This document shows, one piece after another, positions 1-6,404 of a stretch of 10,801 bases of DNA. Source of the stretch: JBBQZP01 sp038207585. GTDB lineage: Bacteria; Pseudomonadota; Alphaproteobacteria; Rhodobacterales; Rhodobacteraceae. The stretch covers positions 1 to 10,801 of the forward strand of contig JBBQZP010000060.1 in the NCBI GenBank assembly GCA_038207585.1. Direction: 5' to 3'. The notes under the pieces are model-generated. The model was not told the DNA's origin. It ran no database searches and saw only the letters and a program-made list of their open reading frames with translations. The position numbers and the translations under genes were made by a program. Numbering within the stretch: position 1 is the first letter of the stretch; the number at the start of each line of letters is the position of its first letter.

Positions 1-1
1 C

Positions 2-88
2 GTTATGGGCGGCAACTGGCTGCGGTTCTTTGATGCCAGTTTCACAGCCCAAACCGAAGTTCTGCAATCGCAAAGGGCAGCGCAATGA
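2..88 (+). CDS. C-terminal fragment of a probable membrane dipeptidase (peptidase M19-like)
   Basis: Only the last 28 codons are in the window; the gene begins upstream. The frame opens at base 2 and ends at a TGA overlapping the next start codon (ATGA at 85-88). The visible residues begin VMGGNWLRFFDASF. A GGNWLR-F motif close to the C-terminus is what I recall from bacterial M19 (renal dipeptidase-like) zinc enzymes, which hydrolyse dipeptides, but none of the catalytic metal ligands lie in this part, so the family call rests on a short tail only. The 4-base overlap with the next gene indicates one transcript and translational coupling. The frame is fairly secure; the function is tentative. 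Confidence 0.5.
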   Translation, partial: VMGGNWLRFFDASFTAQTEVLQSQRAAQ

Positions 89-1767
89 CGGGTTCAGCTG
101 TAGAATGTGGGGCAGCGTCCGATGTCGCAGCCTTTCGCCGCAGCCCCGATCAGGTGATGCGGCTAGCGCGGATGGGGTCGGCGCATCCGACCCGCCTGTC
201 GTTCCTGCGTCAGATGCTGCGCCGGATGCAAGCCGAGGGCTGGCGCTTTGATCGACCCGTCTGGCAGATCGACGCCAAGGGCGTGGGGCGTGCTGTCTAC
301 CGCGCGATTGGCCCGGTGCGCACCTACAGCCTCGTGGCCTTTGCGCATGATTTGCCCGACGATATGCGGTCCGACCGCGTGATCGCCACCGCCTGGGACG
401 CCACCTTTGCGATGTTTGACGGTGACCCGTCCGAGGCCGATCTGGACCGCTTGGCGGCCAATGTGCCGCTGCAAGAGGCCGGACGGATCACGCCGCACGA
501 GTTGGCGCTTTCACGCGCCAATCGGTCGGTGCGCTTGTTTGGGCATGTGGTCGACCAGTTGTCACAAGGCAAACAACCCGATCCGGCAGAGATTGCCTCG
601 GTCGGCTACCTGATGCGCACCACGGCGGTTTACGGTGCGGGCAAATTCGGTGCCGCCGACCGCGATGTGATTGCCGACCGCGAAGAGGTCAGCGCGCCGT
701 TTCAGGTTGAAATGCTGACCGTCTGGCACATCCGCGCCTTTTGCGCCGATCTGGTCGAACATCTGGCTGCCGTCAAAGGTGGCGCGCGGGCGGCGCGGCT
801 GGACCCTGCAACGCGACGCGCGCTTGGCGTGGGGAATTCAACAGGACTTGGCATGGCACCGTTTCTGGTGCGCCACCTGGTTTTGTTGAACAACTGGATG
901 ATGGCCCGTGAAGAGGCCCTTGCGCGTGTGCGCGCGCAGCCTTTTGCCCCCGCTCCGGATGTGACGGCGCTGCATATGGCGCTCCAGAGTTTCACCGCGA
1001 ATGCAGAACTTTGGCATTCCTCCCACCCGATCCAGATTGCCAAACTGTCCGATCTTCACGCCGATCTGGAAAGCATCGCGGCACGTCTGAAGGGCTGGCC
1101 CGAGGCTGGCACCCACCCTTGGAACACCCTGTGGCTATGGGGCGAAGCTACTCTGAGCCTTGAGGGACAAGAGGCGCTGCTGGCGCTTCTGCTAGAACCG
1201 CATGGCGATCTGATTGATGGTCTGGGCGCGTGCATGTCCGCCGATGAGGTGCAAAGTCAGCGGATCGACGGCGCGATGACCATTGCCGCCCTGCGCCGCA
1301 GCTTGCAGCAAAATTACGGCTGGGCGCTGGCCATCGACTTCTCAGATCCGGCCAATACCGCGCGTTTTTGGTATGTGTCGGAAGAAAAGCTGGAACCCCG
1401 GCTAGGGGAACGCCACGAGGAACCCGGCGCCGTTCTGGAACAACCGCTGTGCATCGCACGGTTGGTACAAGCCTTGAACACCGGGCTGGACGGGTTGGAC
1501 GGTACGGGATCGGTCGCCGAATTCCTGATGCGGCACCCCGAACACCGGTTTGCGCTGCGCCGGGTGCAGATCATGGCGCACAGACCCTTTGCCGAAGTGC
1601 GCGACAACCTGATCGCGGCCGATATGCTGCCGATTGACCTGATGCGCTGCAAACTGGCGTTCTTTGGTGCCAGCCGCTTTGACCCGCGTTCGGACAAATG
1701 GGTGCGCATCAGCCTGTTTCAGGACATGCCCTATCCCGAAGACTTCAATCCCAGGACCGCGCCATGA
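85..1767 (+). CDS. Conserved hypothetical protein, 560 aa, function unknown
   Basis: A long open frame with strong Rhodobacteraceae-like codon use. It starts at ATG 85 with an AGGG Shine-Dalgarno (74-77) seven bases upstream, and overlaps both neighbours by ATGA (85-88 and 1764-1767). I do not recognise a named domain. The product has no signal peptide and no hydrophobic membrane segment, so it is probably a soluble cytoplasmic protein. It is mostly helical-looking, rich in Ala, Leu and Arg, with many Trp and His residues in the middle part (around residues 315-355) and few Cys. No nucleotide-binding loop, metal-binding cluster or classical enzyme motif is visible. Its place between a dipeptidase-like gene and DUF3726 and RidA genes, all tightly coupled, suggests a role in the same process as those proteins, perhaps as a partner of the DUF3726 protein. 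The coding status is secure; the function is unknown. Confidence 0.9.
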   Translation: MTGSAVECGAASDVAAFRRSPDQVMRLARMGSAHPTRLSFLRQMLRRMQAEGWRFDRPVWQIDAKGVGRAVYRAIGPVRTYSLVAFAHDLPDDMRSDRVIATAWDATFAMFDGDPSEADLDRLAANVPLQEAGRITPHELALSRANRSVRLFGHVVDQLSQGKQPDPAEIASVGYLMRTTAVYGAGKFGAADRDVIADREEVSAPFQVEMLTVWHIRAFCADLVEHLAAVKGGARAARLDPATRRALGVGNSTGLGMAPFLVRHLVLLNNWMMAREEALARVRAQPFAPAPDVTALHMALQSFTANAELWHSSHPIQIAKLSDLHADLESIAARLKGWPEAGTHPWNTLWLWGEATLSLEGQEALLALLLEPHGDLIDGLGACMSADEVQSQRIDGAMTIAALRRSLQQNYGWALAIDFSDPANTARFWYVSEEKLEPRLGERHEEPGAVLEQPLCIARLVQALNTGLDGLDGTGSVAEFLMRHPEHRFALRRVQIMAHRPFAEVRDNLIAADMLPIDLMRCKLAFFGASRFDPRSDKWVRISLFQDMPYPEDFNPRTAP

Positions 1768-2474
1768 CACTGGCCGAAGCCCATGATCCAACATCTTCAG
1801 CCACCTCCTATCCAGCCCATCCCGCAAACCCCACATTGCTGTCGCGCAATGAAATTGAGACGCTGTGTCTGAAAGCTGCACGCGGGGCAGGGATGTCTTG
1901 GGGACTGGCCGAAGAAGCTGGTTTCGCCGCAGGCTGGCTGGCCGCATCGGGCATCGATGGAGCTGGGGCCTTGCTGGACAATCTGCAACATTGGGCGTCA
2001 GGGGCCATATTGGTGCGTGACCGACATTGGACGGCGACTGCAGATGCGACGTTGTCCCCTATCGCGCTGGGTGCGACACTCGATGATCACGCGGCGCTGG
2101 CGGACGGCCCGTGGTCCGCGCCCATCACCATCGCGATTACCCACCAGCCCATTCTGTTGGTGCCCTTTCTGGTCCGCGCGGCCAAGGTCTGCGCCAAGCC
2201 GCTGGCGCTGACATGGTCCGGCGGTTCGTTGGTGATTCCGACCGGAGGTGATGTCGACGCCACCGCCCTGTCGGCGTTGTCGCACGTTGAGGCGACAACA
2301 CTGACCCTTTCGCCTACGTCCGATGTGCCACGATGTGAAACTACGGGCCGCACAACTGCGCCACTCTCAGCCGTGACGCTTGAGAAACTGAACACCCTCG
2401 CCCTGCGCACGACGGTTCCCGCCTCCGACACATCGCGGCGCGGCGCAGGGGCCGCAACCAGTGACAACGACTGA
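1764..2474 (+). CDS. DUF3726 domain protein, 236 aa
   Basis: The N-terminal part, around residues 26-60 (LSRNEIETLCLKAARGAGMS then WGLAEEAG), matches what I know of DUF3726 proteins: an LS-NEIE-L--KAARGAG-SWG-AEEAG pattern followed by W-A. DUF3726 has no established biochemical role. I place the start at ATG 1764, which overlaps the previous stop (ATGA) and has an AGGA at 1753-1756. The frame stays open upstream to 1698, but that would overlap the previous gene by 70 bases. The middle region (about residues 120-160) is hydrophobic but broken by Pro and charged residues, and I do not call it a membrane segment. The last ~40 residues are rich in Thr, Ser and Ala and look disordered. The gene is coupled to the 560-aa gene upstream and sits 16 bases before the RidA gene, so all are probably co-transcribed. 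Confidence 0.85.
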   Translation: MTLAEAHDPTSSATSYPAHPANPTLLSRNEIETLCLKAARGAGMSWGLAEEAGFAAGWLAASGIDGAGALLDNLQHWASGAILVRDRHWTATADATLSPIALGATLDDHAALADGPWSAPITIAITHQPILLVPFLVRAAKVCAKPLALTWSGGSLVIPTGGDVDATALSALSHVEATTLTLSPTSDVPRCETTGRTTAPLSAVTLEKLNTLALRTTVPASDTSRRGAGAATSDND

Positions 2475-2490
2475 TAGCCAAGGACCTATT

Positions 2491-2853
2491 ATGACCATGA
2501 CCCGCCTCAGCCCCGGCCCACGCATGAGTGAGGCGGTCACCATAGGGGATATTGTCTTTCTGGCGGGCCAGGTCCCCGATGATCTGACCGCCGACATAAC
2601 GGTGCAGACCCAGCAAGTCCTCGGCAATATCGACGCGGTGCTTGCGCAACTTGGTGGCACGAAGGCCGACATTGCCTCGGTTCAGGTCTGGCTGGCCGAC
2701 ATGGCCGATTTTGTCGGCATGAACGCAGTGTGGGATGCATGGGTTGACCGCGACAACCCGCCTGTCCGCGCGACCGGCGGTGTTGCCCTTGCGCGAACGG
2801 GGATGCGGGTCGAGATGATCGTGGTCGCCCGGTCATCTGGAAGAGCCCGATAG
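2491..2853 (+). CDS. RidA family protein (reactive enamine/imine deaminase), 120 aa
   Basis: RidA (YjgF/YER057c/UK114) proteins are small trimers that hydrolyse reactive enamines and imines, such as 2-aminoacrylate released by PLP enzymes, to keto acids and ammonia. The sequence has the family fold in order: an early GD-VFLAGQVPDD strand pair (residues 19-31), the helix with QTQQVLGNIDAVLAQLGG (39-56), DIASVQVWLADM (60-71), and the C-terminal PPVRATGGVAL...VEMIVVA. Arg93 is in the place of the substrate-carboxylate-binding Arg, and Glu108 is in the place of the conserved catalytic-region Glu. Length is typical. I chose ATG 2491 because AGGA (2481-2484) lies six bases upstream; the frame also opens at GTG 2461, inside the DUF3726 gene, without a good ribosome site. 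It is the last gene of the cluster. No clear terminator follows. Confidence 0.9.
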   Translation: MTMTRLSPGPRMSEAVTIGDIVFLAGQVPDDLTADITVQTQQVLGNIDAVLAQLGGTKADIASVQVWLADMADFVGMNAVWDAWVDRDNPPVRATGGVALARTGMRVEMIVVARSSGRAR

Positions 2854-3118
2854 GGTTGCTGCATTGAATTGGTCGAAAACGCCCCTGACTTCAGTTCGCC
2901 TCGAAGGACTGTCTGGTGTATCCTTCAAGCGATTGCATCGACCTGAGTTTCAACCTGAGCGCTTTTCCAGAGTCTGAGTGGCGGAAGTGCCGTGATCTTT
3001 TTTTGCTCAATATGCCAAATTTCTGCACAACACTCAAATGTCTGCTCTTGGTGAGATGTAATCGGGCTTCATATGACAGCTATGGGCCGACCGACGCGGT
3101 GAGCATCGGTCGGTTTGT
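2854..3118. other. Gene-free AT-richer segment between RidA and the recombinase
   Basis: No convincing coding frame on either strand. The stretch directly after the RidA stop (2853-2877) begins AGGGTTGCTGCATTGAATTG, which resembles the terminal inverted repeats of some IS5/IS6-group elements (G-GTTGTTGCA type), but I found no matching second end and no transposase remnant. Around 3000 there is a T-rich run. At 3087-3113 there is an 8-bp inverted repeat (listed separately). The base composition differs visibly from the GC-rich genes to the left, which fits a boundary of acquired DNA. Confidence 0.5.
3087..3113 (-). terminator. Inverted repeat downstream of the recombinase gene, possible terminator
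   Basis: CCGACCGA (3087-3094) and TCGGTCGG (3106-3113) are perfect 8-bp arms around an 11-base loop. The repeat begins five bases beyond the stop codon of the minus-strand recombinase, the usual place for a transcription terminator. On the minus strand no T-run follows, so it is not a canonical intrinsic terminator; on the plus strand the hairpin is followed by TTTGTT. It could serve either direction, or be part of a recombination or attachment site next to the integrase gene. Confidence 0.45.
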
Positions 3119-3751
3119 TCAGAGATCTATGCCCTCGGAAATGCTCAGGGCATCGTCGAGATCAACGCCAAGGTAGCGAACGGTGCTATCCATCTTTGTA
3201 TGCCTCAGCAGCAATTGCACCGCTCTCAGGTTGCCGGTCTTTTTGTAGATTTGCGCTACCTTGGTCCGGCGCATCGAGTGCGTGCCGTAGGCACTGGTTT
3301 CGAGGCCGATCGAAAGGACCCAGTCCCGCATGATCCGCGCATACTGCCGCGTAGATAGGTGAAGGCTCGCGTGAAGACGGCTTGGCCAGAGATAAGCCGA
3401 ACCGATCATCTCTGGATCGCTGATCCATCGCTCCAGAGACAGCCGCGTCGTCTCCGAGATTTCAAACCGGACATGCTTGCGCGTCTTGCTCTGGGTAACA
3501 GAAGCGCGTTCCTTGGCGCGGCCCGCAACAACGACATCATTCACCCTGAGGCAGACAAGATCACAGCCTCGCAGTTTGCTGTCGATGGCCATGTTGAATA
3601 AGGCAAGGTCACGCTTGTTGTCGGCCATCTCAAGGCGGACACGGATCGACCAGACATGTTTGGGAAGGAGGGGACGCTTTTGACCGACGATCCGCCCCTT
3701 GTTCCAAGGCGGGCGCACTGCGCGAACGGCGGGTAGGGTTTCGATAGACAT
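3119..3751 (-). CDS. Short tyrosine recombinase/integrase lacking an N-terminal arm domain, 210 aa
   Basis: Tyrosine recombinases cut and rejoin DNA through a covalent 3'-phosphotyrosine. This protein is essentially only the C-terminal catalytic domain. Numbered from the chosen start, the visible active-site residues are Arg61 (SKLRGCDL), Lys89 (SKTRKH), His158 and Arg161 (GTHSMRRTK), His184 (LLRHTK) and nucleophile Tyr193 (TVRYLGVD), so the full R-K-H-R-H-Y set is present. The RPPWNKG start, LAIDSKLRGCDLV-type core and LSTRQYARI segment match a widespread family of roughly 200-residue proteobacterial integrases without the SAM-like core-binding domain, so this short form is probably natural. 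The start ATG at 3751 has AGGAG seven bases upstream; the open frame reaches 3826 without a comparable site. It stands alone in AT-richer, gene-poor DNA. Partner genes and att sites are not visible. Confidence 0.9.
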   Translation of the reverse strand: MSIETLPAVRAVRPPWNKGRIVGQKRPLLPKHVWSIRVRLEMADNKRDLALFNMAIDSKLRGCDLVCLRVNDVVVAGRAKERASVTQSKTRKHVRFEISETTRLSLERWISDPEMIGSAYLWPSRLHASLHLSTRQYARIMRDWVLSIGLETSAYGTHSMRRTKVAQIYKKTGNLRAVQLLLRHTKMDSTVRYLGVDLDDALSISEGIDL

Positions 3752-4052
3752 GGTTCTACTCCTATCCACCATGCCCACCACGTCTTCGGGATCACCGACG
3801 CGCTTGAGGGTATCATGATCCGCCAACTTAGCTGCGGGTAAGCCTACGGGGCGGGAAGCTGAGATTGGGGCAACGCAAGCTAAAAATTCTGTGCATGGTC
3901 AAATGGACGCTTCGTTCTCGAGATTGCGTCTCGATGCAAACCGATATTTACAACACATTCCCTTGGCGGTCGGATTTCTATCGCTACTGATTGACCATTT
4001 TGTAACCGATTGAGCTACGGCAGTGGCGGCGGTTCTGATCTGGCTTTGTGCA
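3752..4052. other. Gene-free stretch upstream of the recombinase and downstream of the anti-sigma gene
   Basis: I see no credible gene in these 301 bases. They must hold the recombinase promoter (minus strand) and the end of the anti-sigma transcript, which also runs on the minus strand and would read into the recombinase unless terminated. No strong hairpin plus T-run is visible. A ribosome binding site for the recombinase (AGGAG on the minus strand, about 3759-3763) is present. At 4003-4021 the minus strand reads GCCGTAGCTCAATCGGTTA, which resembles the 5' part of a tRNA, but no tRNA can be completed. The segment is visibly less GC-rich than the flanking operons. Confidence 0.5.
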
Positions 4053-4766
4053 CTAAGTCTGAGACGCCGCAAACCCTTTGCCTATGATCGGTCCGGTCGG
4101 TCGACCGGTTGGTGAACCGCCAAGTGGCTCTAGCGTCACCTCGTAAAGTTGCTGTTCATGCGGGGCTGGCAAATCCTGAAAACTCAGCCGGGTCGCTGCG
4201 GCCCCTACAAGTGTTCCCATCGAGGTTGGTCCCTGCTGCTGGGACGGTAGCGTCCATACTTGCAAGGTCCGGTCCGCAGGCACCGTGATGTTCGCGACGA
4301 AGCGCACAGTCGCCGTGTCATTGCCGTAGTCATCAATGACGGCCTGCGGCACGCCCGCTGCGTCGAGAAGAACCGCCACCACGACGGGTTGCGGACTTGG
4401 TTGGAAACCAGCAGCGCCGAACCCGACCGCAAGTCCGACGAGCGACGCGGCAGCTAGGCCAAGGCCCCATTGGCGTGGTTTCGTTGGCAAGTTTGCAGGT
4501 TGCACAGACGGTGTTGCGGCTGCTGTTCGCGGCAATTCTTGCCGCGCAAGTTGGTCGCGTATGCGGTCCGCAAAGTTCGTCGGCAGTTCCTGTGGTTTGG
4601 CGGACTGATCCAGCGGTAACAAATCATCCCGCAGCGTGCCGACCCAGCGGTCCAGTTCAGCGTCACGTGCCATTATTTCTTCAATGAGCATCTCCTCGCT
4701 CGGCGACAACAGTCCCAGAACATATTCGTTGGAGAGCGCCATGATCTCTTCGGAAAGACTGCTCAT
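4053..4766 (-). CDS. Membrane anti-sigma factor (RskA-type), 237 aa
   Basis: Anti-sigma factors of this type hold their partner ECF sigma factor at the membrane and release it on a signal. Residues 1-75 form the sigma-binding N-terminal part (NEYVLGLLSPSE then a charged helical region); no zinc-binding His-x3-Cys-x2-Cys motif is present. A single transmembrane segment lies at about residues 100-120. The periplasmic part carries the RskA C-terminal domain with LQVWTLP (168-174) and the characteristic end LYEVTLEPLGGSPTGRPTGP. I chose ATG 4766: it overlaps the sigma stop (ATGA) and has AAGGAG (4780-4775) eight bases upstream. A GTG at 4775 in the same frame lies on that Shine-Dalgarno itself and is less likely. 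Coupling to the sigma gene is clear. Confidence 0.9.
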   Translation of the reverse strand: MSSLSEEIMALSNEYVLGLLSPSEEMLIEEIMARDAELDRWVGTLRDDLLPLDQSAKPQELPTNFADRIRDQLARQELPRTAAATPSVQPANLPTKPRQWGLGLAAASLVGLAVGFGAAGFQPSPQPVVVAVLLDAAGVPQAVIDDYGNDTATVRFVANITVPADRTLQVWTLPSQQQGPTSMGTLVGAAATRLSFQDLPAPHEQQLYEVTLEPLGGSPTGRPTGPIIGKGFAASQT

Positions 4767-5359
4767 GTCAGACACTCCTTCAACGTTTGCAGGCCGCGAC
4801 GGATCAGCGATTTGATCGAACCAAGCGGCACGTTCTGGCGGTTAGCGATTTCTGAGTGACTAAAGCCAGCGACATGCGCGAGAAGGATCATTTGGCGGCT
4901 CTGCGCGTCGAGGCCTTTGAGGCAGTCACGGATACGACTTGGCCCAGCGAGAATTTCCCAATTCTCGGTCGGGATCACGCCTTGTCTGGCTTCCTGTAGC
5001 GCCGCAAGATCGGTGGGCGATAGAATGCTAAGACGCTTTCCGTCCCGCAAGATATTCAGACAGCGATTGCGCAAGATCGCATAGATCCAGCCTCGTGCCG
5101 ACCCACTGGCGGCGTTGTACTGTGTCGCCTTGCGCCAGACTTGGACCATGGCATCTTGCAGCGCCTCTTCTGCCAGATCGTGGCGTCTCAGGATCCGGTA
5201 CGCCACGCCCAAAAGCTGCGGACCGTCACTTTCTAGAATCGCATCAATTCCAACGTTCCGTCCCACCGCGCAATCAGCAAGTGCTGCGCGCAACCGTGCA
5301 GCATCCTTATCATGTTCGCTCAAGGCACGATCCTTCTGTATCTGTTGTAGCGGCGGCAC
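4763..5359 (-). CDS. ECF-family RNA polymerase sigma factor, 198 aa
   Basis: An alternative sigma factor that redirects RNA polymerase to a small regulon. Region 2 spans about residues 45-112, with DLAEEALQDAMVQVWRKATQ and the -10-recognition helices around RGWIYAILRNRCLNILR. Region 4 spans about 140-197 with a helix-turn-helix FSHSEIANRQNVPLGSIKS followed by IRRGLQTLKE. The region between them is short and there is no sigma-1.1 or region 3, as expected of ECF factors. The start is uncertain: GTG 5359 gives the full open frame but lacks a clear Shine-Dalgarno, whereas TTG 5323 has AAGGA about seven bases upstream and would trim 12 residues. The gene overlaps the anti-sigma gene by ATGA and is divergent from the DUF4394 gene, a plausible direct target. 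Confidence 0.93.
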   Translation of the reverse strand: MPPLQQIQKDRALSEHDKDAARLRAALADCAVGRNVGIDAILESDGPQLLGVAYRILRRHDLAEEALQDAMVQVWRKATQYNAASGSARGWIYAILRNRCLNILRDGKRLSILSPTDLAALQEARQGVIPTENWEILAGPSRIRDCLKGLDAQSRQMILLAHVAGFSHSEIANRQNVPLGSIKSLIRRGLQTLKECLT

Positions 5360-5457
5360 ATTGAAATTCGTGAGGGCGCAACGAGGTGCAGCATCAAGTT
5401 GTTTGTAGCATCACTTTCCAGCCCTTCAAAAGAGACGACACAGACGAAGCAAACTCA

Positions 5458-5488
5458 GATGCAAAGCAATTTCAAAAAACTTTGCATC
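5458..5488. repeat. Perfect 9-bp inverted repeat in the divergent intergenic region
   Basis: GATGCAAAG (5458-5466) and CTTTGCATC (5480-5488) are exact reverse complements around a 13-base A-rich loop. As DNA it could be an operator for a dimeric regulator; as RNA it could form a hairpin in the leader of the DUF4394 transcript, with CGTTTTCC following on the plus strand. It stands roughly midway between the two divergent genes. Its role is inferred only from position and symmetry. Confidence 0.55.
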
Positions 5489-5521
5489 CGTTTTCCTGGC
5501 TTCCGTGTCTTCCGTACATGG

Positions 5522-5547
5522 ACGGCGATGAGTGCCGTACTTTTTTT
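5522..5547 (+). terminator. Small hairpin plus T-run in the leader of the DUF4394 gene
   Basis: ACGGC (5522-5526) and GCCGT (5534-5538) form a 5-bp stem with a seven-base loop, followed after two bases by seven T residues (5541-5547). This has the form of a weak intrinsic terminator and ends 26 bases before the DUF4394 start codon. It could be an attenuator, or simply an A/T-rich promoter element with chance symmetry upstream of it. The stem is short, so confidence is moderate to low. Confidence 0.4.
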
Positions 5548-5573
5548 GAAAGACCTTAAAAAGGAAAATCGTC

Positions 5574-6356
5574 ATGTTTCGTATCGCCGCATTCTCGACC
5601 ACCGCTCTTACCCTGACGCTTTCGGGTGCCTATGCCGCGCCCGCTGTTGGACTGGTAGGTGACAAAACTCTCGTGATGTTTGACACTGAAACACTGGCTG
5701 TAACTGGCACCTTGGACGTCAGTGGTGTGGACAGCCTGCTAGGCCTTGATTTGCGTCCGGCCACGAATACTTTGGTTGGCGTCGCACCTGATATGACCAT
5801 CGTCAGTATCGACACAGCCACCGGACAAGCAACCATCATGTCCAGAATGGACAAACCCTTGGCCGTAAGAGACATGCCGGTGATCGTTGACTTCAACCCG
5901 ATGGCCGACAAACTACGTTTCATGTCCGGAACGACCAATCACCGCGTCGACGTTGACACAGGTGCCGTGACTGTGGACGGCAGCCTCAATTGGCAAGAGG
6001 GCGACATGCATGTCGGCGAAACGCCCGCAATTGCTGCTGCTGCCTATATCAACAGCTATGGCCAAGCTGAAAAAACCGCGATGTTTGACATCGACAGCAC
6101 CATCGTCGCTGTGATTCAGCAAGTTTCCCCTAACGATGGGACACTCGGCGCCATCGGCAAGCTTGGCATCGAAGCCCCCGCCGCCAACTATGCTTTCGAT
6201 ATCCAGACCTCTGCGGCAATGGAGAATACCGGCTGGTTGGTGAACGGCACGACCGTCTACACAGTCGATCTCGCAAAGGGTGCCGCGACTAAAGTCGGCG
6301 CATTGGCAGGTGTCACTGGAACCATCCGCGATATCGCGATCCTGCCACCGATGTGA
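5574..6356 (+). CDS. Secreted DUF4394 domain protein, 260 aa
   Basis: The N-terminus is a Sec signal peptide (residues 1-21, cleavage expected after AYA), so the mature protein should be periplasmic or extracellular. The mature part matches DUF4394 as I know it: VGLVGDKTLVMFDTETLAVT near the start, LLGLDLRPATNTLVGVAPD, then VDFNPMADKLRFMSGTTNHR, the DGSLNWQEGD segment, and PNDGTLGAIGKLG. These repeats of short strands look like a beta-propeller-type fold; no enzymatic activity is established. ATG 5574 has AAGGAA eight bases upstream. Genes of this family often sit beside ECF sigma/anti-sigma pairs in alphaproteobacteria, as here, which suggests control by that sigma factor. A 28-bp palindrome 20 bases after the stop probably ends the transcript. 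Confidence 0.88.
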   Translation: MFRIAAFSTTALTLTLSGAYAAPAVGLVGDKTLVMFDTETLAVTGTLDVSGVDSLLGLDLRPATNTLVGVAPDMTIVSIDTATGQATIMSRMDKPLAVRDMPVIVDFNPMADKLRFMSGTTNHRVDVDTGAVTVDGSLNWQEGDMHVGETPAIAAAAYINSYGQAEKTAMFDIDSTIVAVIQQVSPNDGTLGAIGKLGIEAPAANYAFDIQTSAAMENTGWLVNGTTVYTVDLAKGAATKVGALAGVTGTIRDIAILPPM

Positions 6357-6376
6357 TATTGCATTACAGGAAAGCC

Positions 6377-6404
6377 ACTGCGCCGCCCGATCGGGCGGCG
6401 CAGT
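6377..6404 (+). terminator. Perfect 28-bp palindrome after DUF4394, likely terminator
   Basis: ACTGCGCCGCCCGA (6377-6390) is followed immediately by its exact reverse complement (6391-6404). In RNA it would make a very stable, GC-rich hairpin 20 bases after the DUF4394 stop. Only a short T-poor tail (TCTGATG) follows, so it is not a textbook intrinsic terminator, but such hairpins without a U-run are common 3' ends in high-GC alphaproteobacteria. Confidence 0.7.

Larger units (their letters stand above)
5360..5573. promoter_or_regulatory. Divergent promoter region between the ECF sigma and DUF4394 genes
   Basis: Both genes read away from this 214-base region, so it must hold promoters in both directions. 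It contains a perfect 9-bp inverted repeat (5458-5488), a CCGTAC direct repeat (5512-5517 and 5535-5540), and a small hairpin followed by seven T residues (5522-5547). An AAGGAA ribosome site for the DUF4394 gene is at 5561-5566. I could not assign -35 and -10 boxes with confidence; an ECF-dependent promoter shared by both genes would be expected from the general autoregulation of such sigma factors. Confidence 0.6.

Noticed and set aside
30..251. Small plus-strand frame at the window start.
   Set aside because: It overlaps the dipeptidase tail and the 560-aa gene in another frame and has no supporting features.
1698..1763. Upstream extension of the DUF3726 frame to an ATG at 1698.
   Set aside because: It would overlap the 560-aa gene by 70 bases; ATG 1764 has a ribosome site and the same ATGA junction as the gene before.
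3752..3826. Upstream extension of the integrase by 25 residues.
   Set aside because: ATG 3751 has AGGAG at ideal spacing, and the known short integrase family begins about there.
4003..4021. Minus strand GCCGTAGCTCAATCGGTTA resembles the 5' acceptor and D-arm of a tRNA.
   Set aside because: The D-stem is not closed by GAGC, and no anticodon or T-arm can be drawn further along. At most a chance match or a very degraded fragment.
5459..5662. Plus-strand frame starting ATG 5459 that spans the leader and overlaps the DUF4394 start out of frame.
   Set aside because: No ribosome binding site, 89-base out-of-frame overlap with a clear signal-peptide gene, unremarkable composition.
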